Source: SHVO01 sp041905795 (GTDB lineage: Bacteria > Pseudomonadota > Alphaproteobacteria > Rhodospirillales > Rhodospirillaceae). Taken from it: a stretch of 64,000 nt of DNA. Below, piece after piece: positions 51,879 through 60,329 of this stretch. The position numbers and the translations under genes are program-made. Every line of letters starts with the position of its first letter. The first letter of the stretch is position 1. The notes beneath the pieces were generated by a model that saw only the letters and a program-made list of their open reading frames with translations, was not told the DNA's origin and ran no database searches. Where the stretch lies: positions 1 to 64,000 of the forward strand of contig JAYRKL010000022.1 of the NCBI GenBank assembly GCA_041905795.1, read 5' to 3'.

Positions 51879-52685
51879 GTGAACGACGCCACACTGACCC
51901 TCGCCACACTTACTCTCAAGGACGGGCAGAGCCGCGCGGTGCGCACGCCGGCCGGCCGCGACCTCGAGAGAATACTGTATTACATGCGCTTCCCGGCGGC
52001 GGCGGAGCAGACCTTGCGGCTGCAGGGATCCGCGGGCGAGGCGGTCGAGGTTCCGGCCGGCGAAATCGCGTGCCTCGATGTGCCGCCGCCCCATGTGCTG
52101 ATCCGCGATTTCCTCGACGCGGCCGAGCGCGAGACGGTGCTGGCCTTCGCTTTGGCTCATGCAGCCTTGTTCCAGAACTCCGGGGTGCATGAGGCTTACA
52201 ATCCGTTCGCGCCCAAGACCTATCGCGCCCGGAGTTCGCGGGTTCTCGACGGCGCCGCCAACGCACCCATGGCGGCGCTGATGATGCCGAAGCTGCAGGC
52301 CCTGATGCCGGGGCTGTGGCCGCGGCTGGAGATGGATCCCCTGCCGCTCGCCTCGATGGAATGCCAGATCACCGCCCACGGCGACGGGGATTTCTTCGCC
52401 GTGCATACCGACAACGGCACCCCGGAAATCGCCCACCGCAAGGTCAGCTATGTCTATTATTTTCACCGCGAGCCCAAGCCGTTCAGCGGCGGCCATCTGG
52501 CGCTGTTTCACACCCGGTTCCAGGGCGGCTACGGCACATGCGGACGGCCGGCGGCGGATATCGATCCGCCCGGCAACGGCCTGATGATCTTCCCCACCTC
52601 GATCTTCCACGAAGTCACGCCGATCCGCTGCGCCTCGGCGGCGCTGACCGATCAGCGCCTGACCCTGAACGGCTGGATGTTCTGA
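51879..52685 (+). CDS. 2-oxoglutarate/Fe(II)-dependent oxygenase, prolyl-hydroxylase-like (268 aa)
   Basis: GTG 51879 starts the frame (MNDATLTLATLTLKDGQSRA). The N-terminal ~60 residues form a separate beta-rich part. The catalytic jelly roll holds ITAHGDGDFFAVHTDNGTPE (the HxD iron motif), YVYYFHREPKPFSGGHLALF and NGLMIFPTSIFHEVTPI with the distal His, and RLTLNGWMF with an Arg-type 2OG-binding position. The 2OG-FeII_Oxy/P4Hc class hydroxylates proline or other residues in proteins; the exact substrate is unknown. Cytoplasmic. Convergent with the membrane hydrolase gene by 8 nt. Confidence 0.8.
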   Translation: MNDATLTLATLTLKDGQSRAVRTPAGRDLERILYYMRFPAAAEQTLRLQGSAGEAVEVPAGEIACLDVPPPHVLIRDFLDAAERETVLAFALAHAALFQNSGVHEAYNPFAPKTYRARSSRVLDGAANAPMAALMMPKLQALMPGLWPRLEMDPLPLASMECQITAHGDGDFFAVHTDNGTPEIAHRKVSYVYYFHREPKPFSGGHLALFHTRFQGGYGTCGRPAADIDPPGNGLMIFPTSIFHEVTPIRCASAALTDQRLTLNGWMF

Positions 52686-52693
52686 CCGCCCGG

Positions 52694-53647
52694 TCAGGGC
52701 GCGGGGCCGGCTTCGTCGGCGGACAGGGGCGTGGTCACCGCGAATGACCTGCCGCCGATGGCGTCGGCGAAGCGGGCGTCGCCCAAGGTCACCGCCGCGC
52801 CGCCGGCGGACCTTTGGACGGACGCGAACGGAAAGCGCGACCAATAGAGGAAATCCGCCGCGGCTTTGTCTTTGCGCGCCGCCGCGGAGACGGCCGGATC
52901 GTCCATATGCGACGGCATGAAAACCGGGTCGAGGGTGAAATGCGGCGCCGGGCGCCAGCGCAGGTCGCCAAACCAATAGCCGTCGTCCATGCGGATGATC
53001 AGCGCGCGGCGGAAGGGGGTGATGGGGACCGGGCCGGCCATGATCTGGCGCGGTTCGCCAAGGTCCAGTTTCGCGAAGTCTCGGGCCGCATAGGCTTCCG
53101 CCGCGCGGCCGCCGAAGGCCATGGCGCCGGTATAGAGGATGACCGCCAGGAGCGCGGCCACGGCCGGCCGGGTCCTGCCGCCGCGCGACAGCCACAGGCC
53201 GCCGGCGAGCGCCAGGATGATCCACAGATCGACGATGAACAGGACATCGCCGTAGAACCAGCGCTCGGAGAACGGCATCAGCAGGCGGATGCCGTAATTG
53301 TTCATGAGGTCGAGCAGCGGGTGAGTAAGGGCTGCGAGATAACTGATGAGCATGAGTTGCCCGGGGCGAACCGGGTCACGCGCCGGCGGCCTGACGCCGC
53401 GGCGTGCCTGCCATCGGTCGAAGGCCATGAGCGCCGCGGCGAGCAGCGCCGGCAGGATCAGCAGAGCGAGGGGCCCGTGGGTCCAGCCGCGCCGCCAGGC
53501 GAGGTTCTCGCCGAACGGCAGCCCGAGGACGTCGAGATCCGGTAGGTTGGCGCCGATCATGAGCGCCGGCATGGCGAGGCCGGTGCGCCGTTTCAGGCCG
53601 GCTTGGCCCAGGGCCGCGCCGACCAGGGTGTGCGTCAGGTTATCCAT
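52694..53647 (-). CDS. Inner-membrane metal-dependent hydrolase, YdjM/YfhO-like family (317 aa)
   Basis: The start at 53647 (MDNLTHTLVGAALGQAGLKRRTGLAMPALMIGANLPDLDVL) is typical of the LexA-binding inner-membrane-associated hydrolase family (DUF457/YdjM): the N-terminal DNLTHxLxG and GANLPDLD with the WTHGPLALLILP block bear conserved His and Asp metal ligands. Five membrane segments lie in the first ~190 residues, then a soluble C-terminal domain (ITPFRRALIIRMDDGYWFGDLRWRP) that may face the periplasm. The hydrolytic role is unproven. A strong terminator hairpin sits just upstream of its start, separating it from the 35-aa gene. Confidence 0.85.
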   Translation of the reverse strand: MDNLTHTLVGAALGQAGLKRRTGLAMPALMIGANLPDLDVLGLPFGENLAWRRGWTHGPLALLILPALLAAALMAFDRWQARRGVRPPARDPVRPGQLMLISYLAALTHPLLDLMNNYGIRLLMPFSERWFYGDVLFIVDLWIILALAGGLWLSRGGRTRPAVAALLAVILYTGAMAFGGRAAEAYAARDFAKLDLGEPRQIMAGPVPITPFRRALIIRMDDGYWFGDLRWRPAPHFTLDPVFMPSHMDDPAVSAAARKDKAAADFLYWSRFPFASVQRSAGGAAVTLGDARFADAIGGRSFAVTTPLSADEAGPAP

Positions 53648-53656
53648 GTGGAGCAA

Positions 53657-53689
53657 AAAGAACCCCGGGGTGGCCCCCCGGGGTTCTTT
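53657..53689. terminator. Bidirectional hairpin terminator
   Basis: Perfect 14-bp stem AAAGAACCCCGGGG/CCCCGGGGTTCTTT with loop TGGCC. It ends the 35-aa gene on the minus strand and lies directly upstream of the YdjM-family start codon. Confidence 0.85.
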
Positions 53690-53701
53690 GGACGGCAGCG
53701 G

Positions 53702-53809
53702 CTATTTCTTGCGGCCCATTTCCTGGGCGTAAGCCGACGGTTGCTTGGCCGGCTTGTCCTTCGCCGGTTTCTTCGCGGGCTTCTCTTTCTTCTGCTGACC
53801 TTTGGCCAT
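53702..53809 (-). CDS. Very small Lys-rich protein starting MAKGQ (35 aa)
   Basis: Start ATG 53809 follows GGGGAAAG; the protein begins MAKGQQKKEKPAKKPAKDKP and continues AKQPSAYAQEMGRKK to TAG. It matches in style a widespread family of tiny MAKGQ... Lys/Pro-rich proteins in proteobacteria with no known function. Its own ribosome site and a strong terminator immediately downstream make it a real monocistronic gene. Being 35 residues, it is easily missed by automated callers. The basic, extended sequence suggests nucleic-acid or ribosome association, unproven. Confidence 0.75.
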   Translation of the reverse strand: MAKGQQKKEKPAKKPAKDKPAKQPSAYAQEMGRKK

Positions 53810-53917
53810 GATGGCTTTCCCCTGATTGACCAGTGAGCCTGCGCATCATTGCGCAAGGAGGGGAAGACCTCAATGCGTGTTGTGGGGCGGGGTTGCAGCC
53901 GGCGTCCGGCCGGGCGG

Positions 53918-54880
53918 CTATTTCGGCAGCTTGCCTTCGAGTTCCATGTAGACGCGGTTGATGGCGATATCCTGCTTGCTGCGGGTTTGCGGGACCGCGG
54001 CGAAGGCGCCCCAGTTGACCTGCTTGGCGGCTTCGCACACCGGCGCCGCGCCCTCGTTGGCGCAGGGAAGTCCAAGCGCATGCAGGCGTTTGCCCTCGGC
54101 GACGATGTATTCCTGGATCCTGAGCGACGCGTCGACGCCGGCCCGCATCTCGGTCATGGTGTCGACGAAACCGTGGCCGGGGACGTACCAGGACACGTCC
54201 AGCGTCTTGGCCTTCTTCAGGGTCGCCACCCACTCGCTGGGATAGGACGAGCGCTGTGACGGGAAAATGTCGCGCGCATAGATCTCGCCCAGGAACAGCA
54301 CCCTGGTCTGCGGCAGGTAAACCGCGAGGTCGCCGCCGGTGTGGGCGCGGCCCAGGTTCAGGATCTGGAACTCGGTGCCGCCCAGGGTGATGACGCGCTT
54401 GTCGTTCACGGTCTCGGTCGGCACCACCGGCGCTTTGGCGAGCACCTTTTGCGACGCGGGAGAGGAGATGAAGACGGCGCCGGGGAAGGCGGCTTTGATC
54501 TCGGCATTGCCGCCGACATGATCGATGTGGTCCGAGGCGACGACGACATATTTCAGCGGCTGTGGAGAGAGCTTCCTGATGGTGTCGACCAGGCGCCGGC
54601 CGTCCTGGGCGTCGCCCTGGCCATCCATCAGCACGGCGCCGTCCGGGGTGACGACGATCAGGCTGACGGTACCGATCACCGCGCCATCGGGGTCCGGGGA
54701 ATGCGTGTCCTCATATACATAGATGTTGGGTTCGATGGGTTTCCAGCGCGGGAAGTCCTTTTCGGTAAGGCCGCGCGCCGCGATCAGCCCGGATTTGGGG
54801 AATTCAGCGCCGCGGGCCCCCGCCAGTGATACGGACGCCATCAAGCAGGTGAGCGCTACGGTCAAGCCACGGATTTTCAT
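53918..54880 (-). CDS. Exported MBL-fold hydrolase lacking first motif His (320 aa)
   Basis: GGGAGGGGA precedes ATG 54880; MKIRGLTVALTCLMASVSLAGA is a signal peptide. The MBL core has VVVASDHIDHVGGNAEI, where the usual HxHxDH reads SDHIDH so the first His is Ser; the other zinc ligands remain (LGRAHTGGDLAVY, VPGHGFV, VLFLGEIYA). Loss of one zinc-1 ligand is seen in mono-zinc or altered MBL enzymes such as the B2 group (NxHxDH). Function is therefore hydrolytic or degenerate, with unknown substrate. The long C-terminal helical part (EGKRLHALGLPCANEGAAPVCEAAKQVNWG) is unusual. Divergent from the 225-aa gene. Confidence 0.8.
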   Translation of the reverse strand: MKIRGLTVALTCLMASVSLAGARGAEFPKSGLIAARGLTEKDFPRWKPIEPNIYVYEDTHSPDPDGAVIGTVSLIVVTPDGAVLMDGQGDAQDGRRLVDTIRKLSPQPLKYVVVASDHIDHVGGNAEIKAAFPGAVFISSPASQKVLAKAPVVPTETVNDKRVITLGGTEFQILNLGRAHTGGDLAVYLPQTRVLFLGEIYARDIFPSQRSSYPSEWVATLKKAKTLDVSWYVPGHGFVDTMTEMRAGVDASLRIQEYIVAEGKRLHALGLPCANEGAAPVCEAAKQVNWGAFAAVPQTRSKQDIAINRVYMELEGKLPK

Positions 54881-54971
54881 GTAAATCCCCTCCCAAGGAC
54901 GGCCAAAGTTTACCTGACACCCCGCCGGTTTGATACACTGGGTGCTTCGCAGCGGGCCGAGGAGGGCCGAA

Positions 54972-55649
54972 ATGGGCCGAGTATTGTTGGTTTTGCTCAT
55001 TGTGCAGGGCGTATGCGGGTCCGCCTTCGCGGCCGTGGACGGGGCCGACCCCCACGCGTTTGTCGCCGCCTTCATTCACAATATCGGCGAGGCCGAGGAT
55101 TTGCGGGCCCAGGCCGAACGGGACATGGCCGCCGCGGGCGACGACAAGGGCGCCGCCATTCTCTCCAGCAGCAGCAGATTCGCCACCGCGCTGCGGGCGC
55201 AGGCCGATGTGATGAACAGTTTCCACCTGCCGCCGCCGATGGGCGGCGCGCCGCAAAAGTTCGCGACCCTGCTTCACCAGAAAGCCGGTCTGTTCGAGAC
55301 CTACGTCGCGGTGGCCGAAGCGCTGACGGGTACGCCGAAGCCGGGTGTGGTTTACGAAAAACTCGGCGGCCGATCGCCTGACCTGCGCATGATGATAGAC
55401 ACCGCCGACGAGACCTTGATGCGGGCGACGCCGCTGGTGTTCGCCACGCTCGTCAGCACCACTCCGGATTCGGAAGGGTACGTGAGCCGCCTGACCATCA
55501 CCAAGGCGCAGCGCGCGAGCCTGATCCACGACCTTGAGGCGGCATTTGGCGAAAAGCTCGAGGCCAAGAACCAGAACTACATCGTTTCGGCGGCGTCAAT
55601 GCTGCGGGGCCATCTGCATCAGCCCTACAAGTGCTCGGACGAACCGTAA
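54972..55649 (+). CDS. Secreted protein of unknown function (225 aa)
   Basis: GAGGAGGG precedes ATG 54972; MGRVLLVLLIVQGVCGSAFAA is a signal peptide. The mature protein is mostly helical (VAAFIHNIGEAEDLRAQAERDMAAAGDDK, FATALRAQADVMNSFHLPPP) and ends CSDEP, with no recognised domain or catalytic motif. It is divergent from the MBL-fold gene across about 90 nt and marks the last gene with host-like composition before the island starting near 55.65 kb. Confidence 0.75.
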   Translation: MGRVLLVLLIVQGVCGSAFAAVDGADPHAFVAAFIHNIGEAEDLRAQAERDMAAAGDDKGAAILSSSSRFATALRAQADVMNSFHLPPPMGGAPQKFATLLHQKAGLFETYVAVAEALTGTPKPGVVYEKLGGRSPDLRMMIDTADETLMRATPLVFATLVSTTPDSEGYVSRLTITKAQRASLIHDLEAAFGEKLEAKNQNYIVSAASMLRGHLHQPYKCSDEP

Positions 55650-56147
55650 CGCTGCGGCGCCCGCGCCCGGCGGCGCGCAGCAGGCTTTGAGAGCCCGATT
55701 GTCCGGGAGTGGTGGCCCCAACAGGGGCCGAAATTATTGCATGTCAGCAGATTGCGTTGGCTGACCGTGCTCTGCAGCATCGTTGATCGGTAAAAGCTTT
55801 GGCGCGTATTGGCTGACGCCCTGTTCAGCGCCATCCTTCATATCCTCAAGCCTACCTCTGCAGGCCGTGACTGGCCCCGATGTATTTTTCGCCGAGGCGA
55901 GACATACAAGCGGTTGCAATGGGCCGGAACGAAAAGCCGCGCAACGGGGGGTGTTCGAGGCATTCTATTTGACGATCCTCTCATGAATGGTGTGACAGCA
56001 GACCCTAAGGGCGGCCACCACGACCACCTTCATGTTCAAGTCGATCCAAACTGGCGGCGACCGCCGGGGAGATGAACCTAAAGTATATATTGCAGAAGCG
56101 ATGTCAGATTGAGCTAATCTAATCGCTATGAGATGGGGAATGTGGGC
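55650..56147. pseudogene. Gene-poor stretch with a truncated peptidase remnant at 55809-56075
   Basis: About 500 nt of lower-GC DNA. On the plus strand the frame 55809-56075 ends with LFDDPLMNGVTADPKGGHHDHLHVQVDP, where HHDHLHV resembles the C-terminal zinc-binding signature of M15-type or related murein peptidases (HxxHxH). The N-terminal catalytic parts are missing and no ribosome site precedes it, so it looks like the decayed tail of a gene. The GC content and codon use differ from the left part of the window. Confidence 0.35.
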
Positions 56148-56552
56148 ATGAAAAGGTCAGCAATTGTTCTTTGCTGTTGTGCTGCGGCCGTGGGCGGAGC
56201 CGTTGCCGGGATCAACGCGTACCCGCTCCTCAATATGAGTCGTGTCAGGGTGTACACGCCCCTCAATGCGGAATACACCATTACCAGTGCGAATCTGGTT
56301 GATCCCAGCCCGGAGGATAAAAAGGACCGGGTTGCGATATACATCGATGGGAATAGCGCCCGGGACCTATACAAAGCCATGCTGGCGCCGGAGCGGCGCG
56401 AATTTTGCGGTGGTCCGCCAAGGCCCGAAACCCAGCCATCGAAAACCGCGGGCGGACTGGAATGCAGCGGCGATGACAAGCACGGCTATAGCTGTGCAGT
56501 GGCGATCATGCTCGATACCGGCTCAACCACGAGCGCTACCGTTTGCGATTAA
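56148..56552 (+). CDS. Small lipoprotein-like exported protein of unknown function (134 aa)
   Basis: Starting at ATG 56148, MKRSAIVLCCCAAAVGGAVA has a positively charged head, three Cys and a hydrophobic core, so it could be a signal peptide or a lipoprotein with Cys anchor. The rest (VRVYTPLNAEYTITSANLVDPSPEDKKDRVAIYIDGNSARDLYKAML) is soluble, with further Cys near EFCGGPP and GLECSGDDKHGYSCAVAIML. No known domain was recognised. Base composition is lower in GC than the flanking host genes, in line with recent transfer. Located at the start of the island. Confidence 0.55.
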   Translation: MKRSAIVLCCCAAAVGGAVAGINAYPLLNMSRVRVYTPLNAEYTITSANLVDPSPEDKKDRVAIYIDGNSARDLYKAMLAPERREFCGGPPRPETQPSKTAGGLECSGDDKHGYSCAVAIMLDTGSTTSATVCD

Positions 56553-56721
56553 GTGGTGCGGCGCAGTGAGCGGCAGCGAAATTGCCGTCACGGCAATAAG
56601 GCTGAAGCAACGGGATGCGAATCCGGTTAGCTAGCCTAAGTGCTTGAATTGCCGGAGATGGTGACCCGGGGCGATGAAAGTGGAAACCGGTGGGAAATCA
56701 CTTTTCGCAGAGATCAACGCC

Positions 56722-57258
56722 CTACCTCTCGCACTCCAGACGCTGCTTGTGGTTGCGCCAGTCCGCCGGGGGAATGAAACTCATCGCCCAGAGGCCGGCA
56801 TTGGCCTGCTTCGCCGCCCTCTGTGTGCCGACATAGGCCTTCAGGTCTTTCCTCTCCATGTACTCCCCGTCGACGACGCCGTAGCCGCGGGCGAGCATCC
56901 AGGGACCAACTTTGACTCTGCCATAAGCGCACTCGCCCACCACTTGGCCGTCATTCTCGCCCCGGGGCTCGCACTGGACCTCCTTGCCGAGAATGAGGTC
57001 CTCAAGCGCCCGACGGGCGCCCTCTCCGCAGGGGATACACAGTGACACCCCTGAGGCGTGCAATGCGTTCTGCTGGCACCGTTGCCTGAGCCCTGGCGCG
57101 TCGAGGCCGAAAATCCGAATCTTCTGGCCGCCAACGAGGGAGAACGTTTCGCCATCTTGAACGACTGCCACCTTGCCCGTGATGGCGGCCATAGCAGTGC
57201 CCTGTGCGAACCCAACGAGGAGGCTCATCAGTACGACTGCGGTTGAAAGGCGAAGCAT
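56722..57258 (-). CDS. Exported SNase-like (thermonuclease-fold) protein with altered catalytic site (178 aa)
   Basis: The start at 57258 gives a signal peptide (MLRLSTAVVLMSLLVGFAQGTAMA); a GTG 6 nt upstream is an alternative nearer to AAGGAG. The OB-fold signature VVQDGETFSLVGGQKIRIFGLDAPGLRQRCQ aligns with the thermonuclease VxDGDTxxVxGxxIRLxGIDAPExxQ block, but the catalytic Glu (DAPE) is Gly (DAPG). Later parts (GEGARRALEDLILGKEVQCEP, GPWMLARGYGVVDGEY) also follow SNase order. Nuclease activity is doubtful; it may bind nucleic acid or have another role. Four or more Cys suggest disulfides in the periplasm. Confidence 0.75.
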   Translation of the reverse strand: MLRLSTAVVLMSLLVGFAQGTAMAAITGKVAVVQDGETFSLVGGQKIRIFGLDAPGLRQRCQQNALHASGVSLCIPCGEGARRALEDLILGKEVQCEPRGENDGQVVGECAYGRVKVGPWMLARGYGVVDGEYMERKDLKAYVGTQRAAKQANAGLWAMSFIPPADWRNHKQRLECER

Positions 57259-57454
57259 GGTCACAGCGTCTCCTTTGCTCAAGCCGCCATTGTCGGCAGA
57301 GAGCGTTAAGGCAACGCTAACGAAAATTAAGGCTGGCGACCCCAGCAGGAGTAGACGCCCGCACACAGAAAGGCCCGTAAATAGCGGCTTTCTTTCAAGC
57401 CACCTTGTAGCAGTTTGTATTATCGCTGTGTAGAGGCGAGGCGATGGCCGCACT

Positions 57455-58756
57455 CTATCGGGCAGGCCTCTCACCTTCTGTCAACGATGAGGTCACGGTG
57501 ATTGGTTCTGCCTTGGGCTTCGCAACGATTTCACGGGCAAGCCCGGTAATCTTGCCCAGAAAGTCGGGGGCCAATCTGATTGCCTCCTTGACCACAGGTG
57601 AGGAGACGAACTCATGCAAAGGGCTGCCGTGACTATGGGCTTCGACAAGCCGCAAGGGCTGTTCGTCCATACGCTTGAGCGCCGACGCCAGCAGGCTTTT
57701 CTCCATGTCGGCATCTATGCGCGATGCTTCTCGCCGGTAGCCCTCGTAGGCCCGCGACACAGACGCCTTGAAGGCGTAGTCCTCGGCTAACCGAAACCGC
57801 TGGCCGATTTGCTTTGTCGCGAGCCACGCGAACCATACCGGCGCACCGACTGAAAGCAGCGACACCAACAAGTTCAGGATGATGACCCAGGGCGACACGT
57901 TCGGCGTCTTCAACACGTCCGTCAGGGTTTGCAAATGGATTGAGCCCACAACGCCCCCGATGACAAGCGCGCCCGCAAGTCCGACAATCCAGTACTTGAT
58001 TGATGCGTTGAGCTTGACGGATCGCTCATCAAATGCCGCTGCTAGACCTACGCTTGTGGCCGCCGCATAGACGCTCTCACAGTTGGCTAAAACCGATTTG
58101 GCCTCAGTGCGTAGCTTCTCCAGGTCTTTGTCTATCTGCTCAGCCTTCTCCCGGAGAACTGTAATGTGGGCCTGATCCTTCGATGCGTCTTTTGCAAGCG
58201 TAGCAATTTGCTGGCGCGCTTCCCCCAGCGCCTCCAAATCGGTTGGCAACTGCTCCGCAGCCTCTTCAGCCGCCTCTATCCTCTCCACCATAGCGGCGAG
58301 CGACTTCGTCTTTGGCTCCAAAGCTTTCAGCGCGGCCTCCAATCCGCGCACCTGCCTCGTTACGCGCTTTGTGGCTGCGGCGTTTTGAGCGTGTTGATCC
58401 GGAGTGAGAACCGGCGTGAGCGCCTTGCGCAGAAGGTCGAGCGTAATCGTGAACGCCGGAATGGCCTGCGCTGCATTGCCCCACAATTGAGGAACCGTGT
58501 GATTGATCAGATGGGGGATGCGGCGTGTGGCGTAGTCAGACAGTAGGGCTTCGTTCTCGGCAACGTTGCTCTCTCCGCTTTCGTCAAGAGCGTCAATCAC
58601 ATCCTGAACCTGCTGAGCCAATTCAGCCCTGCTCACGGGAGCAAAGGACCAGTTGCCGTGTGCGACGCCTATGGGCTCGTCGTTCGGTACTGTCCCCTCA
58701 ACCTTCTTCTTGAGCTGTACTAATTGATCCCTAAGCGCCGCCAACGTCGGATGCAT
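57455..58756 (-). CDS. Coiled-coil protein with two central membrane segments, unknown (433 aa)
   Basis: The start at 58756 (MHPTLAALRDQLVQLKKKVEG) needs confirmation. Residues ~130-240 form long heptad-rich helices (RVTRQVRGLEAALKALEPKTKSLAAMVERIEAAEEAAEQL and onward). Two hydrophobic segments follow (YWIVGLAGALVIGGVVGSIHL near 255, and WVIILNLLVSLLSVGAPVWFAWLA near 290-313), then a cytoplasmic helical part with RLAEDYAFKASVSRAYEGYRREASRIDADMEKSLLASAL. I do not recognise the family. The gene starts 68 nt from the FRG-domain stop on the same strand, so both are likely in one operon within the island. Confidence 0.75.
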   Translation of the reverse strand: MHPTLAALRDQLVQLKKKVEGTVPNDEPIGVAHGNWSFAPVSRAELAQQVQDVIDALDESGESNVAENEALLSDYATRRIPHLINHTVPQLWGNAAQAIPAFTITLDLLRKALTPVLTPDQHAQNAAATKRVTRQVRGLEAALKALEPKTKSLAAMVERIEAAEEAAEQLPTDLEALGEARQQIATLAKDASKDQAHITVLREKAEQIDKDLEKLRTEAKSVLANCESVYAAATSVGLAAAFDERSVKLNASIKYWIVGLAGALVIGGVVGSIHLQTLTDVLKTPNVSPWVIILNLLVSLLSVGAPVWFAWLATKQIGQRFRLAEDYAFKASVSRAYEGYRREASRIDADMEKSLLASALKRMDEQPLRLVEAHSHGSPLHEFVSSPVVKEAIRLAPDFLGKITGLAREIVAKPKAEPITVTSSLTEGERPAR

Positions 58757-58824
58757 CTTCCCCTCCCTGCCTGTGCAATCCGAGATTAGACGATATTCTT
58801 AAGGCAGTCGCGCTTGAAGGGGAG

Positions 58825-59622
58825 CTACAAGAGCCGGTGGTTCCATTTGAGGTTCCACGCAATGCGGCTGGCGTAGGCGTCATGGCTAGGGAACAACGTC
58901 TCCCTACTGATGCCCAGGATGGGCAGCGCTTCTCGCCATTCCTGCTTGGCGTGCATATCGACTGTGAAGACAACACATTCTTTCGGCCGCCAAGCTTTGG
59001 CCGGATTGGGATGCAGGGTGAACAGGCTCAACTGTCTTCGCACACGCTCCGACACGTCGGACGGCTGGACCAGTGTGACACTCCGCGTGTTGAACGGCCT
59101 TTCCTCTGCGGCAGGCGAAGCATCGCGAGGCGCGCGAACGGCGTAAATTCCTCCGGTGATGGGCGTCAGCGAAGTGAATGTGGCACCGTCTGGTACAGCA
59201 GCGTCCGCATCGGTAGACGGCAGAAATTTCTTGATGACCGCTCGGATGTACCCGGCACCGACTGTTCGCGCCAGACCGTACTCACCCAATACAAAATGCG
59301 CCGCGACAAGTGGGTTTAGCGTCCAGTCCAGCAGGCGAGTAGGCACACCTTCATGTTGTGCGAGCGCCAGCCACTCTAGCTGTGACAGCCCGGCCAGCTC
59401 GGGCCTTAGACGGTTCACCCGTTGAAAGCGTTGGAAGGCTGCGACCTCGCGTGGCGGCAGTACCGGGCGTCCCCCTCGCAAAGCACGACCTATGCTGGGG
59501 AGGAGAGTGTGGCGTTCAATGTCAGCGACACCACGAAACAGCCATAGGCCGGTCGGCTTGAGCTTTTCGACTTCGCTCAGCAACTCGGGAATAGTTTGGA
59601 CTGCGACTACGCGCACGGCCAT
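58825..59622 (-). CDS. FRG-domain protein (265 aa)
   Basis: AGGAGG lies 7 nt before ATG 59622. The FRG domain is evident from WLFRGVADIERHTLLPSIGR (the FRG triplet at residues 29-31) and LAQHEGVPTRLLDWTLNPLVAAHFVL (about 85-112), the two most conserved blocks of this family. FRG domains occur in toxins, mobile elements and some predicted anti-phage proteins, and may have ADP-ribosyltransferase-like or other activity; this has not been proven generally. It is the upstream gene of a likely two-gene unit with the coiled-coil membrane protein, and downstream of a serine recombinase, all on the minus strand. Confidence 0.85.
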   Translation of the reverse strand: MAVRVVAVQTIPELLSEVEKLKPTGLWLFRGVADIERHTLLPSIGRALRGGRPVLPPREVAAFQRFQRVNRLRPELAGLSQLEWLALAQHEGVPTRLLDWTLNPLVAAHFVLGEYGLARTVGAGYIRAVIKKFLPSTDADAAVPDGATFTSLTPITGGIYAVRAPRDASPAAEERPFNTRSVTLVQPSDVSERVRRQLSLFTLHPNPAKAWRPKECVVFTVDMHAKQEWREALPILGISRETLFPSHDAYASRIAWNLKWNHRLL

Positions 59623-59698
59623 TTTGCGCCTCCTGCCAGTGCCCAGGGCAAAGACTACCATTTCCTCTCACTAGTTGGGCAGACCTAGCCAGCGCAGC

Positions 59699-60286
59699 TC
59701 AGGCTCCGGCCGCCACGCGCTGCACGACGGATACGCCAACGCCTAGCTCGCGGGCGATCTTGTTCATGCCTACGCCCTTGCGCCGCGCGGCTCGAATGGC
59801 GGCCTCCGTCTTCTTGTCGATACGCGGACGCCCGAGCTGCGTTCCCTCCGCCCGCGCCCGCGCGAGCCCGGCCTTCACGCGCTCCTGGATCATGGCGCGC
59901 TCCAGCTCCGCAAACACGCCCATCATCTGAAACATCGCCCGGCCGGTTGGTGTGGTGGTGTCCAGGCCTTGCTGGTGTAGGTAGAGGTCAATGCGCTTCG
60001 CGTGCAGCTCGCCCAGCGTGGACACCAAGTCCTGCACTGAGCGCCCGAGGCGATCAACGGACCACGCCGCGACAAGATCAAACTCCCGCCGCGCTGCGCC
60101 CTTCAGCATTGCGTCTAGGCCGGGCCGCTTCTCGCGCCCCTTCGCGCCGGAGATACCGGCATCCTCGAACACGGCCGCGACCTCCCAGCCGTGCCGCTGC
60201 ACTACGGCCTCTAGCTCAAGCCGCTGGTTCTGAGTGGTTTGCTCGGACGTAGAGACGCGGAGATAGAGAGCAATGCGCTTCGCCAT
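59699..60286 (-). CDS. Serine recombinase, small resolvase/invertase (195 aa)
   Basis: GGAGG lies 8 nt before ATG 60286. MAKRIALYLRVSTSEQTTQNQ carries the catalytic Ser12; later landmarks are DAGISGAKGREKRPGLDAMLKGA, AWSVDRLGRSVQDLV, and FAELERAMIQERVKAGLARARAEG, followed by a C-terminal HTH (TEAAIRAARRKGVGMNKIARELGVGVSVVQRV). The length is normal for intact resolvase/invertase family proteins, so it is likely active. It would act at short dyad sites; a 13-bp inverted repeat lies upstream at 60330-60342 and 60420-60432. It is the mobility gene of the island. Confidence 0.93.
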   Translation of the reverse strand: MAKRIALYLRVSTSEQTTQNQRLELEAVVQRHGWEVAAVFEDAGISGAKGREKRPGLDAMLKGAARREFDLVAAWSVDRLGRSVQDLVSTLGELHAKRIDLYLHQQGLDTTTPTGRAMFQMMGVFAELERAMIQERVKAGLARARAEGTQLGRPRIDKKTEAAIRAARRKGVGMNKIARELGVGVSVVQRVAAGA

Positions 60287-60329
60287 GACGGGCCTCCGGG
60301 GTTGGTGGATGCTCCATCCTATGCCGAAT

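Noticed and set aside
55650..55800. Possible tRNA or attachment site at the island edge
   Set aside because: No cloverleaf or TTC-loop signature could be traced, and no matching direct repeat was found in the window.
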